From: Amycolatopsis echigonensis
GTDB taxonomy: Bacteria > Actinomycetota > Actinomycetes > Mycobacteriales > Pseudonocardiaceae
Direction of reading: 5' to 3'
Assembly: GCF_014174495.1 (NCBI RefSeq)
Contig: NZ_JACJHR010000048.1
Coordinates: forward strand, 1 to 64,000
DNA length: 64,000 nt
Shown here: piece by piece, positions 8,465 through 17,566 of the stretch
How the letters are laid out: the number at the start of each line of letters is the position of its first letter
Position numbering within the stretch: position 1 is the stretch's first letter
Notes under the pieces: model-generated
Seen by the model: only the letters and a program-made list of their open reading frames with translations
The model's database searches: none
Told to the model about the DNA's origin: nothing
Position numbers and translations under genes: made by a program

Positions 8465-8920
8465 CTACTCGGCGGCGCTCTTGATCCGCGCGAGCGTCTC
8501 CTCGATGTTGACGCGGTTGGTCGCCGAACGGTCCTTGACCCCGGTGGCCACCACGGTCAACGGCGTGAACCAGCCGGGCCGCCGGTCCCACATGCTCTCG
8601 GTGACCACGCAGCCGTCGCCGGCGGGTTCGATCAGGTACTCCCAGCGAGAGACCGGGATCGGCCCGAGCTTGACGTCGAAGGCGAATCGGCGTCCCTCGT
8701 CCGCGGCCGTGATCACCGTGGTAGTCGACCAACGCCGCACGCCACGGCGATTGCGGCCGCGAAATTTCGCACCCACCGCCGGGGCGGTCGCACCGCCGAG
8801 CCAGCGGTGGCCGCAGTACTCGGTGGCCGCCCCCGCCAGCGCGCCGGGGTCGCTGACCAGCGCGTACACCTTCGCCGGAGCGGCGCTGACCTCGATCTGC
8901 CCCGTCGCATCAGGATTCAC
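8465..8920 (-). CDS. SRPBCC (START/polyketide cyclase-like) protein
   Basis: The protein of about 151 residues follows the SRPBCC layout: IEVSAAPAKVYALVSDPGALAGA at the start, a central WSTTTVITAADEGRRFAFDV, RWEYLIEPAGDGCVVTESMWDRR, and a long amphipathic C-terminal helix (NIEETLARIKSAAE). This fold forms a hydrophobic ligand pocket; the ligand is unknown. The likely start is GTG 8920, immediately after the stop of the upstream gene (8938), so the two genes are probably co-transcribed. A small inverted repeat CATAC...GTATG spans the junction (about 8919-8934). Confidence 0.75.
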   Translation of the reverse strand: MNPDATGQIEVSAAPAKVYALVSDPGALAGAATEYCGHRWLGGATAPAVGAKFRGRNRRGVRRWSTTTVITAADEGRRFAFDVKLGPIPVSRWEYLIEPAGDGCVVTESMWDRRPGWFTPLTVVATGVKDRSATNRVNIEETLARIKSAAE

Positions 8921-8937
8921 ATACCCAGAGTATGCGA

Positions 8938-11241
8938 TCAGGACTCCCGGCGCAGCATCCGGCTCACGCCCGCCGCGACGGTCGTCGCGAGGATCCAGCC
9001 GGACGCGGTGAACCCGGCCGCCACCCAGTTGTCCGCCCCGTGCATGTACCAGCGCGACTTGTTGCCGAAGTCGACGATCGGCACCAGCAGGTCGGCGGTG
9101 TAGATGACCGGGTTCCACTGGAGGCCGGAGTCCTGCTGGTTGACCAGGCAGCGCGGACCGCTCGTCATATAGCGGCCGGTGTGGTCGTTGACGCAGTCGT
9201 CCTTGCCGAGCCCGAACCACAGGCTGCCGAGCACCAGCAGCGTCAACAGCCAGCCGAGCGCGCGCACCGGACGGAAGCCGTAGCCGACCATCGATCGCTG
9301 CAGCCAGCTCCAGACGCGGACGCCGGGGCCAAAGAACTTGAAGCCCTTGGCGAGTGCTTCGTAGCGGAACTGCTGCTTTCTCAGAGCGACCGTCGAGGCG
9401 TGCTCTTCGTTTCCGGCTGCGCGCAGGGTCGCGGCGAGCTGGTCGTACGGGCCAGGGCGGTAACCGCGCATTGCCTTCCGGAGCAGCTCGATCCGGTGGT
9501 CCAGCGCTTTGTCGTCGTCGAGCGCGATGCCGTGTTTCAAGGCGTCATAACGGAAATCCTCGAGTTCGAGGCCGTCGGTGGCGTTCCAGATCTCCTCGTT
9601 GTCGTCCAGCGCACCGCAATGCGCCCTGCGCAGCCGTACCGACCCAGTCGGCGGTTCCGCGGGAGACAGCACGAATTCGTCCGCCGTGACATCACTGGCG
9701 TCGAGCGCGATCCCGTGCGGGGGAAGGGATCCCAGCTTCGCGCCGTTCATGTCCAGCCTGCGCGCGATCTGCGCGCCATCGAGGTTTACGCCGCCCTCAG
9801 CCAGGAACGGCCGGTCTTTGTCCTCGGTCAGCACCAAGTCACGCCCGATCCGCGCAGTGCGGATGTCGAGGGAGAAGCTGCTTGATTTCCGTTGACCCGG
9901 CTCGGTCAGCAACGTGCCGAACATGTTCACGCTGCCGCCGATTTCCGCGCCCTGGAGCCGGAGCGTGCCCTGCAGCGTGGCGTCGGTCAGCTGGAAGTTT
10001 CCGGAGATTTTGGCTCTCCGCGCGGAAAACGCGTCCCGGCCCGGGTGGAGGAACATCGAGTTCCAGGCGAGGAAGTTGCCGCCGACCGTGACGTCCGCGA
10101 GCCTCAACTGCCCGACCGGCACGCGAAGGTTGGTCGCCTCGATGTCGCCGCCGATCGTGGACCCGTCGAGGTGCAGCGCCCGGTCGTAATACGGCGTCGC
10201 GCGGCCGCGCACCATGGTGATCTCCGCGCCGGCGAGCCTAAGCGACCCGCCGATGCGCGCGTTGACCATGCGGAGCGTGCCGAACGCCCGGAGCCCGTCG
10301 GACAACTCGAGATTGCCGTCGACCTTCAGCCGGTCCGCGACCAACGCCGGCCGCGGATCGAGGTACGGATCGCCGGATTTCCAGGCGTCCACGGCGATCG
10401 GCCCGCGCTGGTCGACCTGAAGCCGCGCTTCGCGCATGACGATGTCACTGTCCACAGTGGCGCTGGGGAGGTAGAGGACTCCCTTGGCGGAGAACCTTTT
10501 CCGCTCACTGGCCGGTCCGTAGTTGTCGACCTCGCACAGCAGACTGCCGCCGATGTGCAACCCGTTCCCGTTGAACGCGAAGCCATCCGGGTTGTCGAAC
10601 GTAGCGCCGGAGAAGTTGACGTTACCGCCGGTCCGCATGCCCGGCAGCCGTACTTCGCCCTTCGCGACCGTGCGATAGGCCAGCAGGGCACCGGTGATCA
10701 CCAGCCGGTCGCCCTGAATCGCCTTCCCGTGCGGATGGCTGATCGTGGTCCTCGTGAGCACGACCGACCCGTCGATCACCGCGTCGGTGAGGTTGACCGC
10801 GGCGTTCGGCATCCCGCGCTCGCGATCATCCCCGCGCTGCACGGTCGTGGTCTCGAGCTCGAACGAGTCCGCGGCCACTTCGATAACGCTGCGAATCAAC
10901 CGGACGTCATTCCGGCTGCGCAAATTGCGTGCCCGTAGTCCGGGTAACCAGCATTTCCGGAAAACGAGCCCGAGAAGAGTCGCCTCGCGCACGTCCGGCG
11001 GATGCTCGAACCGGCAGCGTTCGAATTGGAAGAGAAAATTGAGGTCAGCGGCGCGAAGATCGAGCGTGCCGGTGATGTAGGCGTCCTCGACCTGCACGAT
11101 CGGCGCGTTGGTGGCCTGCCGTCTCCAGCGCAGGAGGCCGCTGCTGCCAGGTTTCAGCAGGTCCGCGGCTTTCACCTCGTACCGCTTGTCGGGAACCCCG
11201 GCAAACGGATCAAGCGGCGGCAAGGTCGTATCGGTCGGCAC
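8938..11241 (-). CDS. Large beta-helix repeat protein with C-terminal membrane segments
   Basis: The 767-residue protein is built of irregular beta-helix rungs of the pentapeptide/bactofilin type: repeated short phrases such as ITGTLDLRAADL, IDGSVVLTRTTI, IGGSLRLAGAEI, IGGDIEATNLRV, ISGNFQLTDATL and LDGAQIARRLDM. After residue 600 there is a helical stretch, then two or more hydrophobic segments (LLTLLVLGSLWFGLG, and WVAAGFTASGWILATTVAAGV at the end). Related actinomycete proteins are often labelled membrane-associated oxidoreductase, but I see no nucleotide- or cofactor-binding motif and do not support that name. It begins at GTG or ATG 11241; the SRPBCC gene follows directly. Confidence 0.7.
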   Translation of the reverse strand: MPTDTTLPPLDPFAGVPDKRYEVKAADLLKPGSSGLLRWRRQATNAPIVQVEDAYITGTLDLRAADLNFLFQFERCRFEHPPDVREATLLGLVFRKCWLPGLRARNLRSRNDVRLIRSVIEVAADSFELETTTVQRGDDRERGMPNAAVNLTDAVIDGSVVLTRTTISHPHGKAIQGDRLVITGALLAYRTVAKGEVRLPGMRTGGNVNFSGATFDNPDGFAFNGNGLHIGGSLLCEVDNYGPASERKRFSAKGVLYLPSATVDSDIVMREARLQVDQRGPIAVDAWKSGDPYLDPRPALVADRLKVDGNLELSDGLRAFGTLRMVNARIGGSLRLAGAEITMVRGRATPYYDRALHLDGSTIGGDIEATNLRVPVGQLRLADVTVGGNFLAWNSMFLHPGRDAFSARRAKISGNFQLTDATLQGTLRLQGAEIGGSVNMFGTLLTEPGQRKSSSFSLDIRTARIGRDLVLTEDKDRPFLAEGGVNLDGAQIARRLDMNGAKLGSLPPHGIALDASDVTADEFVLSPAEPPTGSVRLRRAHCGALDDNEEIWNATDGLELEDFRYDALKHGIALDDDKALDHRIELLRKAMRGYRPGPYDQLAATLRAAGNEEHASTVALRKQQFRYEALAKGFKFFGPGVRVWSWLQRSMVGYGFRPVRALGWLLTLLVLGSLWFGLGKDDCVNDHTGRYMTSGPRCLVNQQDSGLQWNPVIYTADLLVPIVDFGNKSRWYMHGADNWVAAGFTASGWILATTVAAGVSRMLRRES

Positions 11242-11513
11242 GAGCCCCTTCTCCCCACGATCGTTCGGCCCTCAGGGAATCGGATCAAGGGCGGATGAGC
11301 AAGGGGCCTGGTGGAGTAGTGCGCGACCGTCCTTCGCGGTGGCTACTGAACGCGCGTGGTTGGCTACCGAAGTGATCCACTTGTCCGGACGATCTTCCGA
11401 TAAGCACCTTCTTGGGCGGTTCGTGCCTGCTATGGTCACGCGGCGAAGCTGATCAAGAACAGAGGGTAGGCTGCACCCAGGAACCGCGGCCCGTGCGGGG
11501 AGGCAACGCGGCG
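11242..11513. other. Intergenic region between divergent genes
   Basis: These 272 bases separate the start of the beta-helix gene (minus) from the ESX-type gene (plus) and must hold both promoters. GGGGAGG at 11497-11503 is a good binding site for the GTG at 11514. I see no clear sigma-70-type promoter, repeat or RNA gene in it. Confidence 0.5.
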
Positions 11514-12072
11514 GTGCCGCCGCCTCAACCGCCGCCTCCGCCGAATTTCGGAGCACTCGGGTCGGGTCAGGCCAAGGCGGACTTCGCGGCGGCTGCGTCC
11601 AACGGCGGCTGGGAATTCAACCCGGAGGCGATGGACAAGGTCATCCGGCAGCTCGAGGACAGCTTGGACAACGAGTACGCGAAGGCCCGGACCATCGCAC
11701 TTCAGTTCGCGCAGCTCGGCCAGCCGGGTTCAGACACCGTCACGACCGAATACTCGAAGGCCGCGGACCGCGCCACCACCGCGTACAACGAATTTCTCCG
11801 CGGAACGGTCGATTACCTGGATTCTTCACAGCCGTCCGGACGGACGAGTCCGAGTATTCGAGACGCTAAGCAGGTGCTGCAGTGGCTTGATAAGCCGCAT
11901 ACGTACTTTGGGCGGCTGTACATCGCGGTCCGGGACAGTCGCGGGAAGCGTCGGCGCAACGAGGCTGTTCGGCGTGGACAAGTCCGGATGGATCAGTCTG
12001 GCCGGCGCTGGGCCGCAGGAGATGGCGAATAAGGTGCAGCAGCTGGAGAGCGAGCTGCGCTCAGGGCAGTAA
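11514..12072 (+). pseudogene. Frameshifted ESX/WXG100-like gene followed by an EspG-like C-terminal remnant
   Basis: From GTG 11514 the frame encodes a Pro-rich start (PPPQPPPPPNF), then a helical protein like actinobacterial ESX-associated WXG-type proteins (WEFNPEAMDKVIRQLEDSLDN through RATTAYNEFLRGTVDYLD). Near 11820 the sensible continuation is in another frame (FFTAVRTDESEYSRR, stop), which suggests a one-base loss. The original frame goes on into WLDKPHTYFGRLYIAVRDSRGKRRR, which resembles the GQLGVAVRDRxGRRRR region of EspG chaperones; the EspG-like ending (LFGVDKSGWISLAG to ELRSGQ, stop 12070-12072) is in a third frame. I read this as a decayed ESX gene pair with at least two frameshifts. 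No ESX secretion genes are nearby. The EspG assignment is inferred by eye. Confidence 0.45.
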
Positions 12073-12104
12073 AAAGGCCGCCCGGAGAATCTCCGGGCGG
12101 CCTC
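12071..12104 (-). terminator. Terminator of the amino acid ABC transporter operon
   Basis: A 13-bp perfect stem (AGGCCGCCCGGAG at 12075-12087 with 12091-12103) and 3-base loop are followed, on the minus strand, by TTTTT. It lies 10 bases after the stop of the ATPase gene and can also end transcripts of the plus-strand pseudogene. Confidence 0.9.
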
Positions 12105-12113
12105 CCGCAAAAC

Positions 12114-12887
12114 TCAAGCGTTCGGACTCAGCACCCGAGCCAAGAACGACTTCGTCCGTTCATGCTTCGGATCCCCGATGACCTGTTCCGGAGAACCAGA
12201 CTCCACGATAACCCCGCCGTCCATGAAGAAGACCTTGTCGGCTACCTCGCGGGCGAACTGCATTTCGTGGGTTACCACGACCATCGTCATGCCGTCCTTG
12301 GCCAGTTGGCGCATGACGCCAAGGACGTCGCCCACCAATTCCGGGTCCAAAGCGGACGTTGGCTCGTCGAAGAGCATCAGCTTCGGTTGCATCGCCAGCG
12401 CGCGAGCGATGGCGACCCGTTGCTGCTGACCGCCGGAGAGCTGGCCTGGATAGGACCTTGCCTTGTCCGCCAGACCGACTCGTTCCAGCAGTTCCTGGGC
12501 CCGCTCCCGGACTCGCGTCTTCGGCTCGCCACGAACCTGGATCGGAGCCTCCATGACGTTTTCCAGCGCCGTCATGTGCGGGAACAGGTTGAACCGCTGG
12601 AACACCATGCCGATGTCCTTGCGTTGGGCCGCGATTTCCTTGTCTCGCAGCTCATGCAAGCGACCGCCGCGTTCGCGGTAGCCGACCAGCACTCCGTCGA
12701 CATACAGCCGGCCCGCGTCGATTTTCTCCAGGTGGTTGATGCAGCGCAGCAGAGTGGACTTGCCGGAACCGGACGGGCCGATCAGGCAGATCACCTCTCG
12801 CTCGTGCACTTCCAGGTCGATGCCCTTCAGTACGTCGAGCGAGCCGAAGCTTTTGCACACCTTCTGTGCGGAAACGACTGGGGTCAA
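12114..12887 (-). CDS. Polar amino acid ABC transporter, ATP-binding protein
   Basis: The 257-residue ATPase has Walker A GPSGSGKST (about 37-45), a Q-loop at VFQRFNLFPH, signature LSGGQQQR and Walker B LMLFDEPTSALDPE followed by VVTHEM. The sequence closely follows the GlnQ/GltL/HisP type that energises uptake of polar amino acids. The start is most likely TTG 12887, which overlaps the stop of the permease gene (TTGA) and sits 10 bases after GGAGG. It is the third gene of a binding protein-permease-ATPase operon and ends at a strong terminator. Confidence 0.93.
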   Translation of the reverse strand: MTPVVSAQKVCKSFGSLDVLKGIDLEVHEREVICLIGPSGSGKSTLLRCINHLEKIDAGRLYVDGVLVGYRERGGRLHELRDKEIAAQRKDIGMVFQRFNLFPHMTALENVMEAPIQVRGEPKTRVRERAQELLERVGLADKARSYPGQLSGGQQQRVAIARALAMQPKLMLFDEPTSALDPELVGDVLGVMRQLAKDGMTMVVVTHEMQFAREVADKVFFMDGGVIVESGSPEQVIGDPKHERTKSFLARVLSPNA

Positions 12888-13837
12888 CGCGCCGCACCTC
12901 CGCTGCCGCCGCGACCGAAGCGGTAGCCCAGCATTCGCGCTCCCCACCTGTTCTTCTGCGCGGTCGCCCGTGAAGTGCCGCGGGCGAAATACCGCTCGAT
13001 GTAAAACTGGATAACCGTCAGCACTGACGTCATGAACAGATACCACGTCGCCGCGACGATCAGCAGCGGAACTGTCTTGTAGTTCTGCGAATAAATCGTC
13101 TGTACCGACACCATCAGCTCGAAGTACCCGATGACGACGACCAGTGACGTGGTCTTCAACATCGAGATGGTTTCGTTGCCGGTGGGCGGAATGATCACCC
13201 GCATCGCCTGCGGCAGGATGATCCGGCGCAAGGTTTTGCCCCGGCTCATGCCCAGCGCGGACGCCGCCTCCAGCTGGCCGCTGTCCACGGACTGGATGCC
13301 GCCGCGGACGATTTCCGCCATGTACGCCGCCTCGTTCAGGCCGAGGCCGAGCAACGAGGCGACGAACTGGTTGATCAGCGTGTTCGTGTCCCAGCTGATG
13401 AAGGTCGGCCCGAACGGAATGCCGAGGCCGATCTTCGAATACGCCAGCGCCAGGAAGTTCCAGATCACCAGCTGAGTGATCAGCGGCGTGCCGCGAAGCA
13501 GCCAGATGTACACCGACGCCGCGCCCGACATCAGCAGGTTCGGCGACAGCCGCATCACCGCGAGCAGCACGCCGCCGACGATGCCGATGATCATCGAGAT
13601 CACCGTGAGCACCAACGTGTTCCGCAAGCCGTTGAGAATCCGGTTGTCGAAGAGATACTCGCCGACAACCGGCCACTGCAACGCGGAATTCGTGACAACG
13701 CTGCGGATCACGATGAACGCGAGGAACAAAATGATCACGCCGGCGATCCAGCGTCCGTAATGCCGGACCGGGACCGCCTTGATCGGGGTGGTGTCGACCT
13801 CCTGCCAGGATTCGGCGGGGCCAGGGGGAGTGGACAC
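12884..13837 (-). CDS. Polar amino acid ABC transporter, permease
   Basis: The 317-residue protein has a hydrophilic N-terminal part, about five to six membrane helices and the EAA loop (EAASALGMSRGKTLRRIILPQA) of HisM/GltK-type permeases that contacts the ATPase. RNTLVLTVISMIIG and the WLLRGTPLITQLVIW motif are typical of the His/Glu/Gln family. Only one permease gene is present, so the transporter is probably a homodimer in the membrane. It starts at GTG 13837 and overlaps the ATPase gene by 4 bases. Confidence 0.93.
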   Translation of the reverse strand: MSTPPGPAESWQEVDTTPIKAVPVRHYGRWIAGVIILFLAFIVIRSVVTNSALQWPVVGEYLFDNRILNGLRNTLVLTVISMIIGIVGGVLLAVMRLSPNLLMSGAASVYIWLLRGTPLITQLVIWNFLALAYSKIGLGIPFGPTFISWDTNTLINQFVASLLGLGLNEAAYMAEIVRGGIQSVDSGQLEAASALGMSRGKTLRRIILPQAMRVIIPPTGNETISMLKTTSLVVVIGYFELMVSVQTIYSQNYKTVPLLIVAATWYLFMTSVLTVIQFYIERYFARGTSRATAQKNRWGARMLGYRFGRGGSGGAAR

Positions 13838-13860
13838 GAGTAACTACGTCCTCAGTTTCT

Positions 13861-14793
13861 TCAGGAAGCGGACGGGTTGATCTCCGACTTGGTGATGGCA
13901 CCGGACCCCGACAAGCCCCACTTGTCCAGGATCTTCTTGTAGATTCCGGTGTCGATCAGCTTCTGGACGGCACCCTGCACCGCCTTGGCGAAGTCGCCGC
14001 TGCCCTTCGGCAGCACGATCCCGTACGGCGCGGTGTCGTACGGCGCGCCCGCGGACTCCAGCTGACCGCCGGTCTGCTTCACCGCGTAGTCGATCACCGG
14101 CGAGTCGGCCAGTTCGGCCTGCACGCGCTTCGCGGTCAGCGCCAGGTTCACGTCGGTCTGGGCCTGGAACTGGGTGATGTTGATCGGCTGCTTGCCCGCC
14201 TTGGTGCACGCGGTGTTGCGCTTGCCGAGATCGTCGACCTGCGTGGTGCCCTTCTGCACGGCCACGTTCTTGCCGCACAGGTCGTCCACCGACAGTTTGT
14301 CCGGATTGCCCTTGAGCACGGCGAGCGAGGTGCCCGCGCTGTAGTACGAAATCATGTCGACGGTCTGCATCCGCTCGGCGTTGATCGTGAACGACGAGAT
14401 GCCCATTTCGTACTTCTTCGCCGAAATACCGGGAATGATGCCGTCGAACGCCGAGTTCTGGAACTCCGTCTGCACGCCGAGCACCTGGCCGACCGCGGTG
14501 CCGAGGTCGACGTCGAAGCCGGTCGCCTTGCCGTTCTCGACGAATTCGTTCGGCGGGTAGGTCTGGTCCTGCCCGACCACGATCTTGCCGTCGGCTTTGA
14601 TGTCGGCGGGCACCATCGCGGCCAGCGCCGCGTCCTTCTGCGCGGTCGGCGCGCTTTCGGTTCCGCCGGGAGCCTGGCTGGAACCCGCGTCGCCGCCGGC
14701 TCCGTTGCCGCCCGCGCCGCACGCCATCGTCATGCCGACCAGCGCGAAAGCGGGGAGAAGGGCGAGCGCCTTCATTTGCTGTCCTCGGGCCAC
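13861..14793 (-). CDS. Polar amino acid ABC transporter, substrate-binding lipoprotein
   Basis: The protein (about 310 residues) begins with a lipoprotein signal peptide (KALALLPAFALVGMTMAC, lipid-modified Cys) and a low-complexity Gly/Ser linker, followed by a solute-binding protein family 3 fold: KIVVGQDQTYPPNEF, GFDVDLGTAVGQVLG, DGIIPGISAKKYEMGISSFT and YGIVLPKGSGDFAKAVQGAV. It captures the substrate outside the membrane for the permease encoded 23 bases downstream. GTG 14793 has the best binding site (GAGGAG, 7 bases away); ATG 14775 is also possible and keeps the same signal. The exact amino acid is not evident. Confidence 0.92.
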   Translation of the reverse strand: MARGQQMKALALLPAFALVGMTMACGAGGNGAGGDAGSSQAPGGTESAPTAQKDAALAAMVPADIKADGKIVVGQDQTYPPNEFVENGKATGFDVDLGTAVGQVLGVQTEFQNSAFDGIIPGISAKKYEMGISSFTINAERMQTVDMISYYSAGTSLAVLKGNPDKLSVDDLCGKNVAVQKGTTQVDDLGKRNTACTKAGKQPINITQFQAQTDVNLALTAKRVQAELADSPVIDYAVKQTGGQLESAGAPYDTAPYGIVLPKGSGDFAKAVQGAVQKLIDTGIYKKILDKWGLSGSGAITKSEINPSAS

Positions 14794-14941
14794 TTCGTCA
14801 CTCCTCGTAGTTCTCAAGGGCTGAGAGCTGGCATATTGCCACTCGCAAGCGGGTATGCACAGCACTGCTGCGTCACGGGGAAGTTTCGCACAGGACTTGC
14901 CGGAAGACGGGTGTCACGGCCGCTCGGCGCGGTAAGTCAGG

Positions 14942-16603
14942 ATGTCCCCCATGAACAGCAACCCCGGTCCCCGGCTGCCACCAGCCGGACGACGTGCGCG
15001 AACGGTGAAAGGCCGCCGCGCGGCCCGGCCCGGCGCGCAGTTCGACGGCTACCTCGCCCCGGAGCGGCCGCACGCCGGCGCGTACGACGAGATGTTCGCG
15101 CCCGACGGCACGGTCCGCGGCCCCTACCGAGCGCTGTACGGCTCGATCGCCGCGCTCGACGCCAGCGATCTCACCAACCGCTCGCAGGCGCTGGACCGGG
15201 CGATGGTGGACCAGGGGATCACGTTCTCGCTCTCCGGCCAGGAGCGGCCGTTTCCGCTCGACCTCGTGCCCCGCGTCATCCCGGCGACCGAATGGACCCG
15301 GCTGGAACGCGGCGTGACACAGCGGGTCCGCGCACTGGAGGCGTTCCTCGCCGACGTCTACGGCGACCGGCAGATCCTGCGCGACGGCGTGCTCCCGCGC
15401 CGGCTGATCACCTCGTGCGAGCACTTCCATCGCGAGGCCTACGGGATCAAACCGCCCAACGGGGTGCGCATCCACGTGTCCGGAGTGGACCTCGTCCGCG
15501 ACGAAGAGGGCACCTTCCGCGTCCTGGAGGACAATCTCCGCAACCCCTCCGGCGTGTCGTACGTGATGGAGAACCGGCGCACGATGGCGCGCGTGTTCCC
15601 GGACCTGTTCGCGCGACACCGGGTCCGTCCGGTTGGTGACTACGCGTCACATCTGCTTCGCGCACTGCGAGCGGCGGCCGCGCCGAACGTCGCGGACCCG
15701 ATGGTCGTCGTGCTCACGCCCGGGGTCTACAACTCGGCCTACTTCGAGCATTCGCTGCTCGCCCGACTGATGGGCGTGGAGCTGGTCGAGGGTCGCGACA
15801 TGTTCTGCCGCGACAACGTGGTCTACCTGCGCACCACCGAGGGCGAACGCCAGGTCGACGTGATCTACCGGCGAATCGACGACGACTTCCTCGACCCCGT
15901 GCACCACCGGCCGGACTCAGTGCTCGGCGTCGCCGGCATCCTCAACGCGGCCCGCGCGGGCAACGTCGTGGTGGCGAACGCGGTCGGCAACGGCGTCGGC
16001 GACGACAAGCTCGTCTACACGTACGTGCCGGAGATGGTGCGCTACTACCTGAACGAAAAACCCATTCTGCCCAATGTGGACACCTACCGCTGCTGGCTGC
16101 CCGACGAGTTCGACTACGTCATGCAGCACGCCGACGAATTGGTGATCAAACCGGTCGAGGGTTCCGGCGGGTACGGCATCGTCTTCGGGCCGGAAGCGTC
16201 CAAAAAGGAACTGGACGCGTTGCGCCGCAAGGTCCGCGCGAACCGGCGCGGCTGGATCGCGCAGCCGGTCGTGCAGCTGTCCACCGTTCCGTCCAAGGTG
16301 GACGATCGGCTCGCGCCGCGGCACGTGGACCTGCGGCCGTTCGCGGTCAACGACGGCAAGGACATTTTCGTGCTGCCCGGCGGGCTGACCCGGGTCGCGC
16401 TGCCCGAGGGCAGTCTCGTGGTGAACTCGTCGCAGGGCGGCGGGTCGAAGGACACCTGGGTGCTCGCTTCGCGGTCCTCGACGTCGGAGCAGGAACTCGA
16501 CCGTCCCGCGCTCGGCGATATGTCCGCTGTGGACGGTGTCGCGGCGGAGCAGGGGCCGGAACTGTCCACGTCGCAGCAGCAGCAACAGCAACAACAGAGC
16601 TGA
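14942..16603 (+). CDS. Circularly permuted ATP-grasp protein
   Basis: The 553-residue protein matches the circularly permuted ATP-grasp type 2 family (formerly DUF404/DUF407): FDGYLAPERPHAGAYDEMF near the start, VYGDRQILRDG, FRVLEDNLRNPSGVSYVMENR in the middle, and PVEGSGGYGIVFG plus DLRPFAVNDG for nucleotide and metal binding. Such proteins occur with alpha-E and transglutaminase proteins, as here, and are proposed to form amide or peptide bonds on an unknown substrate. The C-terminus ends in a run of eight Gln, which is unusual for a bacterial enzyme. It starts at ATG 14942 (or the ATG three codons later) and leads a three-gene operon. Confidence 0.9.
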   Translation: MSPMNSNPGPRLPPAGRRARTVKGRRAARPGAQFDGYLAPERPHAGAYDEMFAPDGTVRGPYRALYGSIAALDASDLTNRSQALDRAMVDQGITFSLSGQERPFPLDLVPRVIPATEWTRLERGVTQRVRALEAFLADVYGDRQILRDGVLPRRLITSCEHFHREAYGIKPPNGVRIHVSGVDLVRDEEGTFRVLEDNLRNPSGVSYVMENRRTMARVFPDLFARHRVRPVGDYASHLLRALRAAAAPNVADPMVVVLTPGVYNSAYFEHSLLARLMGVELVEGRDMFCRDNVVYLRTTEGERQVDVIYRRIDDDFLDPVHHRPDSVLGVAGILNAARAGNVVVANAVGNGVGDDKLVYTYVPEMVRYYLNEKPILPNVDTYRCWLPDEFDYVMQHADELVIKPVEGSGGYGIVFGPEASKKELDALRRKVRANRRGWIAQPVVQLSTVPSKVDDRLAPRHVDLRPFAVNDGKDIFVLPGGLTRVALPEGSLVVNSSQGGGSKDTWVLASRSSTSEQELDRPALGDMSAVDGVAAEQGPELSTSQQQQQQQQS

Positions 16604-16615
16604 GGGAGGGAAAAC

Positions 16616-17566
16616 ATGATGCTGGCCCGCAACGCGGAGTCGCTGTACTGGATCGGCCGTTACGTCGAACGCGCCGACGACACCTCCCGCATCCTGAACG
16701 TCTCGGTGCATCAGCTGCTGGAAGACGCGAGCGTCGATCCGGACCACGTCAGCCGCCAGCTGCTCGCCGTGCTCGGCATCCCGTTCGACGCGGGCGACGC
16801 GCTCGACGTGTGGAAGCTGACCGAACTGGTCGCCTACGCGAAGGACAATCCGTCGTCCATCGTCGGCTCGATCAACTCCGCCCGGGAAAACACTCGCGGC
16901 GCGCGGGAGGTCGTGTCGACCGAGCTGTGGGAATGCCTCAACGCGACATGGAACGCGGTGCCGGACCGGCAGCGTTACGCCCGCCGCGCCGGACCGCACG
17001 CCTTCCTGTCCTTTGTGGAGGAACGCGCGGCGATGTTCGCCGGGCTCGCCGATTCCACGATGAGCCGCGACGACGGCTGGCTGTTCATGGTGCTCGGCCG
17101 ATCGGTCGAACGCGCCGACATGGTGGTGCGGCTGCTGCTTTCGCGAGTTTCCGACCGCGCCTCCTCGCCGGGATGGATGACCGTTCTTCGCTCGGCGGGT
17201 GCGCAGGACACTTACCTGCGCACGAACCGTGGCGCGCTTGACGCGGCTCGCGTGGTGCAATTCCTGCTCCGGGACACGTTATTCCCGCGCTCGGTGTTTC
17301 ACGCACTGCGCCAGGCGGAGGATTGCCTGCGGCAGCTGGATCCGGGGATCAACGCGCGGGGCAATGAAAAATCCGAGGCCGTCCGGCTGCTCGGGCGTGC
17401 CCGCAGCGAGCTGGAATTCCTCCACCCCTCGGCCCTGCTGGACGACCTGCCGCGGCGGCTGCGCGGACTGCAGGAAGCGATCAAGGAAGTCGGGGAAGCG
17501 GTGTCCATCCAGTACTTCCACACGTCGCCATGGGTGGCGTGGAGCGGCGCGGAGGTGTCCCTGTGA
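16616..17566 (+). CDS. Alpha-E domain protein
   Basis: The 316-residue, all-helical protein starts MMLARNAESLYWIGRYVERADDTSRIL, the standard opening of the alpha-E family (formerly DUF403), and later shows FLVLGRSVERADM-like repeats (MVLGRSVERADMVVRLLL) and RSVFHALRQAEDCL. Its function is unknown; it always accompanies the ATP-grasp and transglutaminase proteins encoded on either side. A strong binding site (GAGGGAGGG) precedes ATG 16616, 12 bases after the ATP-grasp stop. Its stop overlaps the start of the next gene. Confidence 0.93.
   Translation: MMLARNAESLYWIGRYVERADDTSRILNVSVHQLLEDASVDPDHVSRQLLAVLGIPFDAGDALDVWKLTELVAYAKDNPSSIVGSINSARENTRGAREVVSTELWECLNATWNAVPDRQRYARRAGPHAFLSFVEERAAMFAGLADSTMSRDDGWLFMVLGRSVERADMVVRLLLSRVSDRASSPGWMTVLRSAGAQDTYLRTNRGALDAARVVQFLLRDTLFPRSVFHALRQAEDCLRQLDPGINARGNEKSEAVRLLGRARSELEFLHPSALLDDLPRRLRGLQEAIKEVGEAVSIQYFHTSPWVAWSGAEVSL

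Noticed and set aside
8938..11241. Membrane-associated oxidoreductase
   Set aside because: Similar proteins sometimes carry this name, but no cofactor- or metal-binding motif is visible. The repeats indicate a beta-helix.
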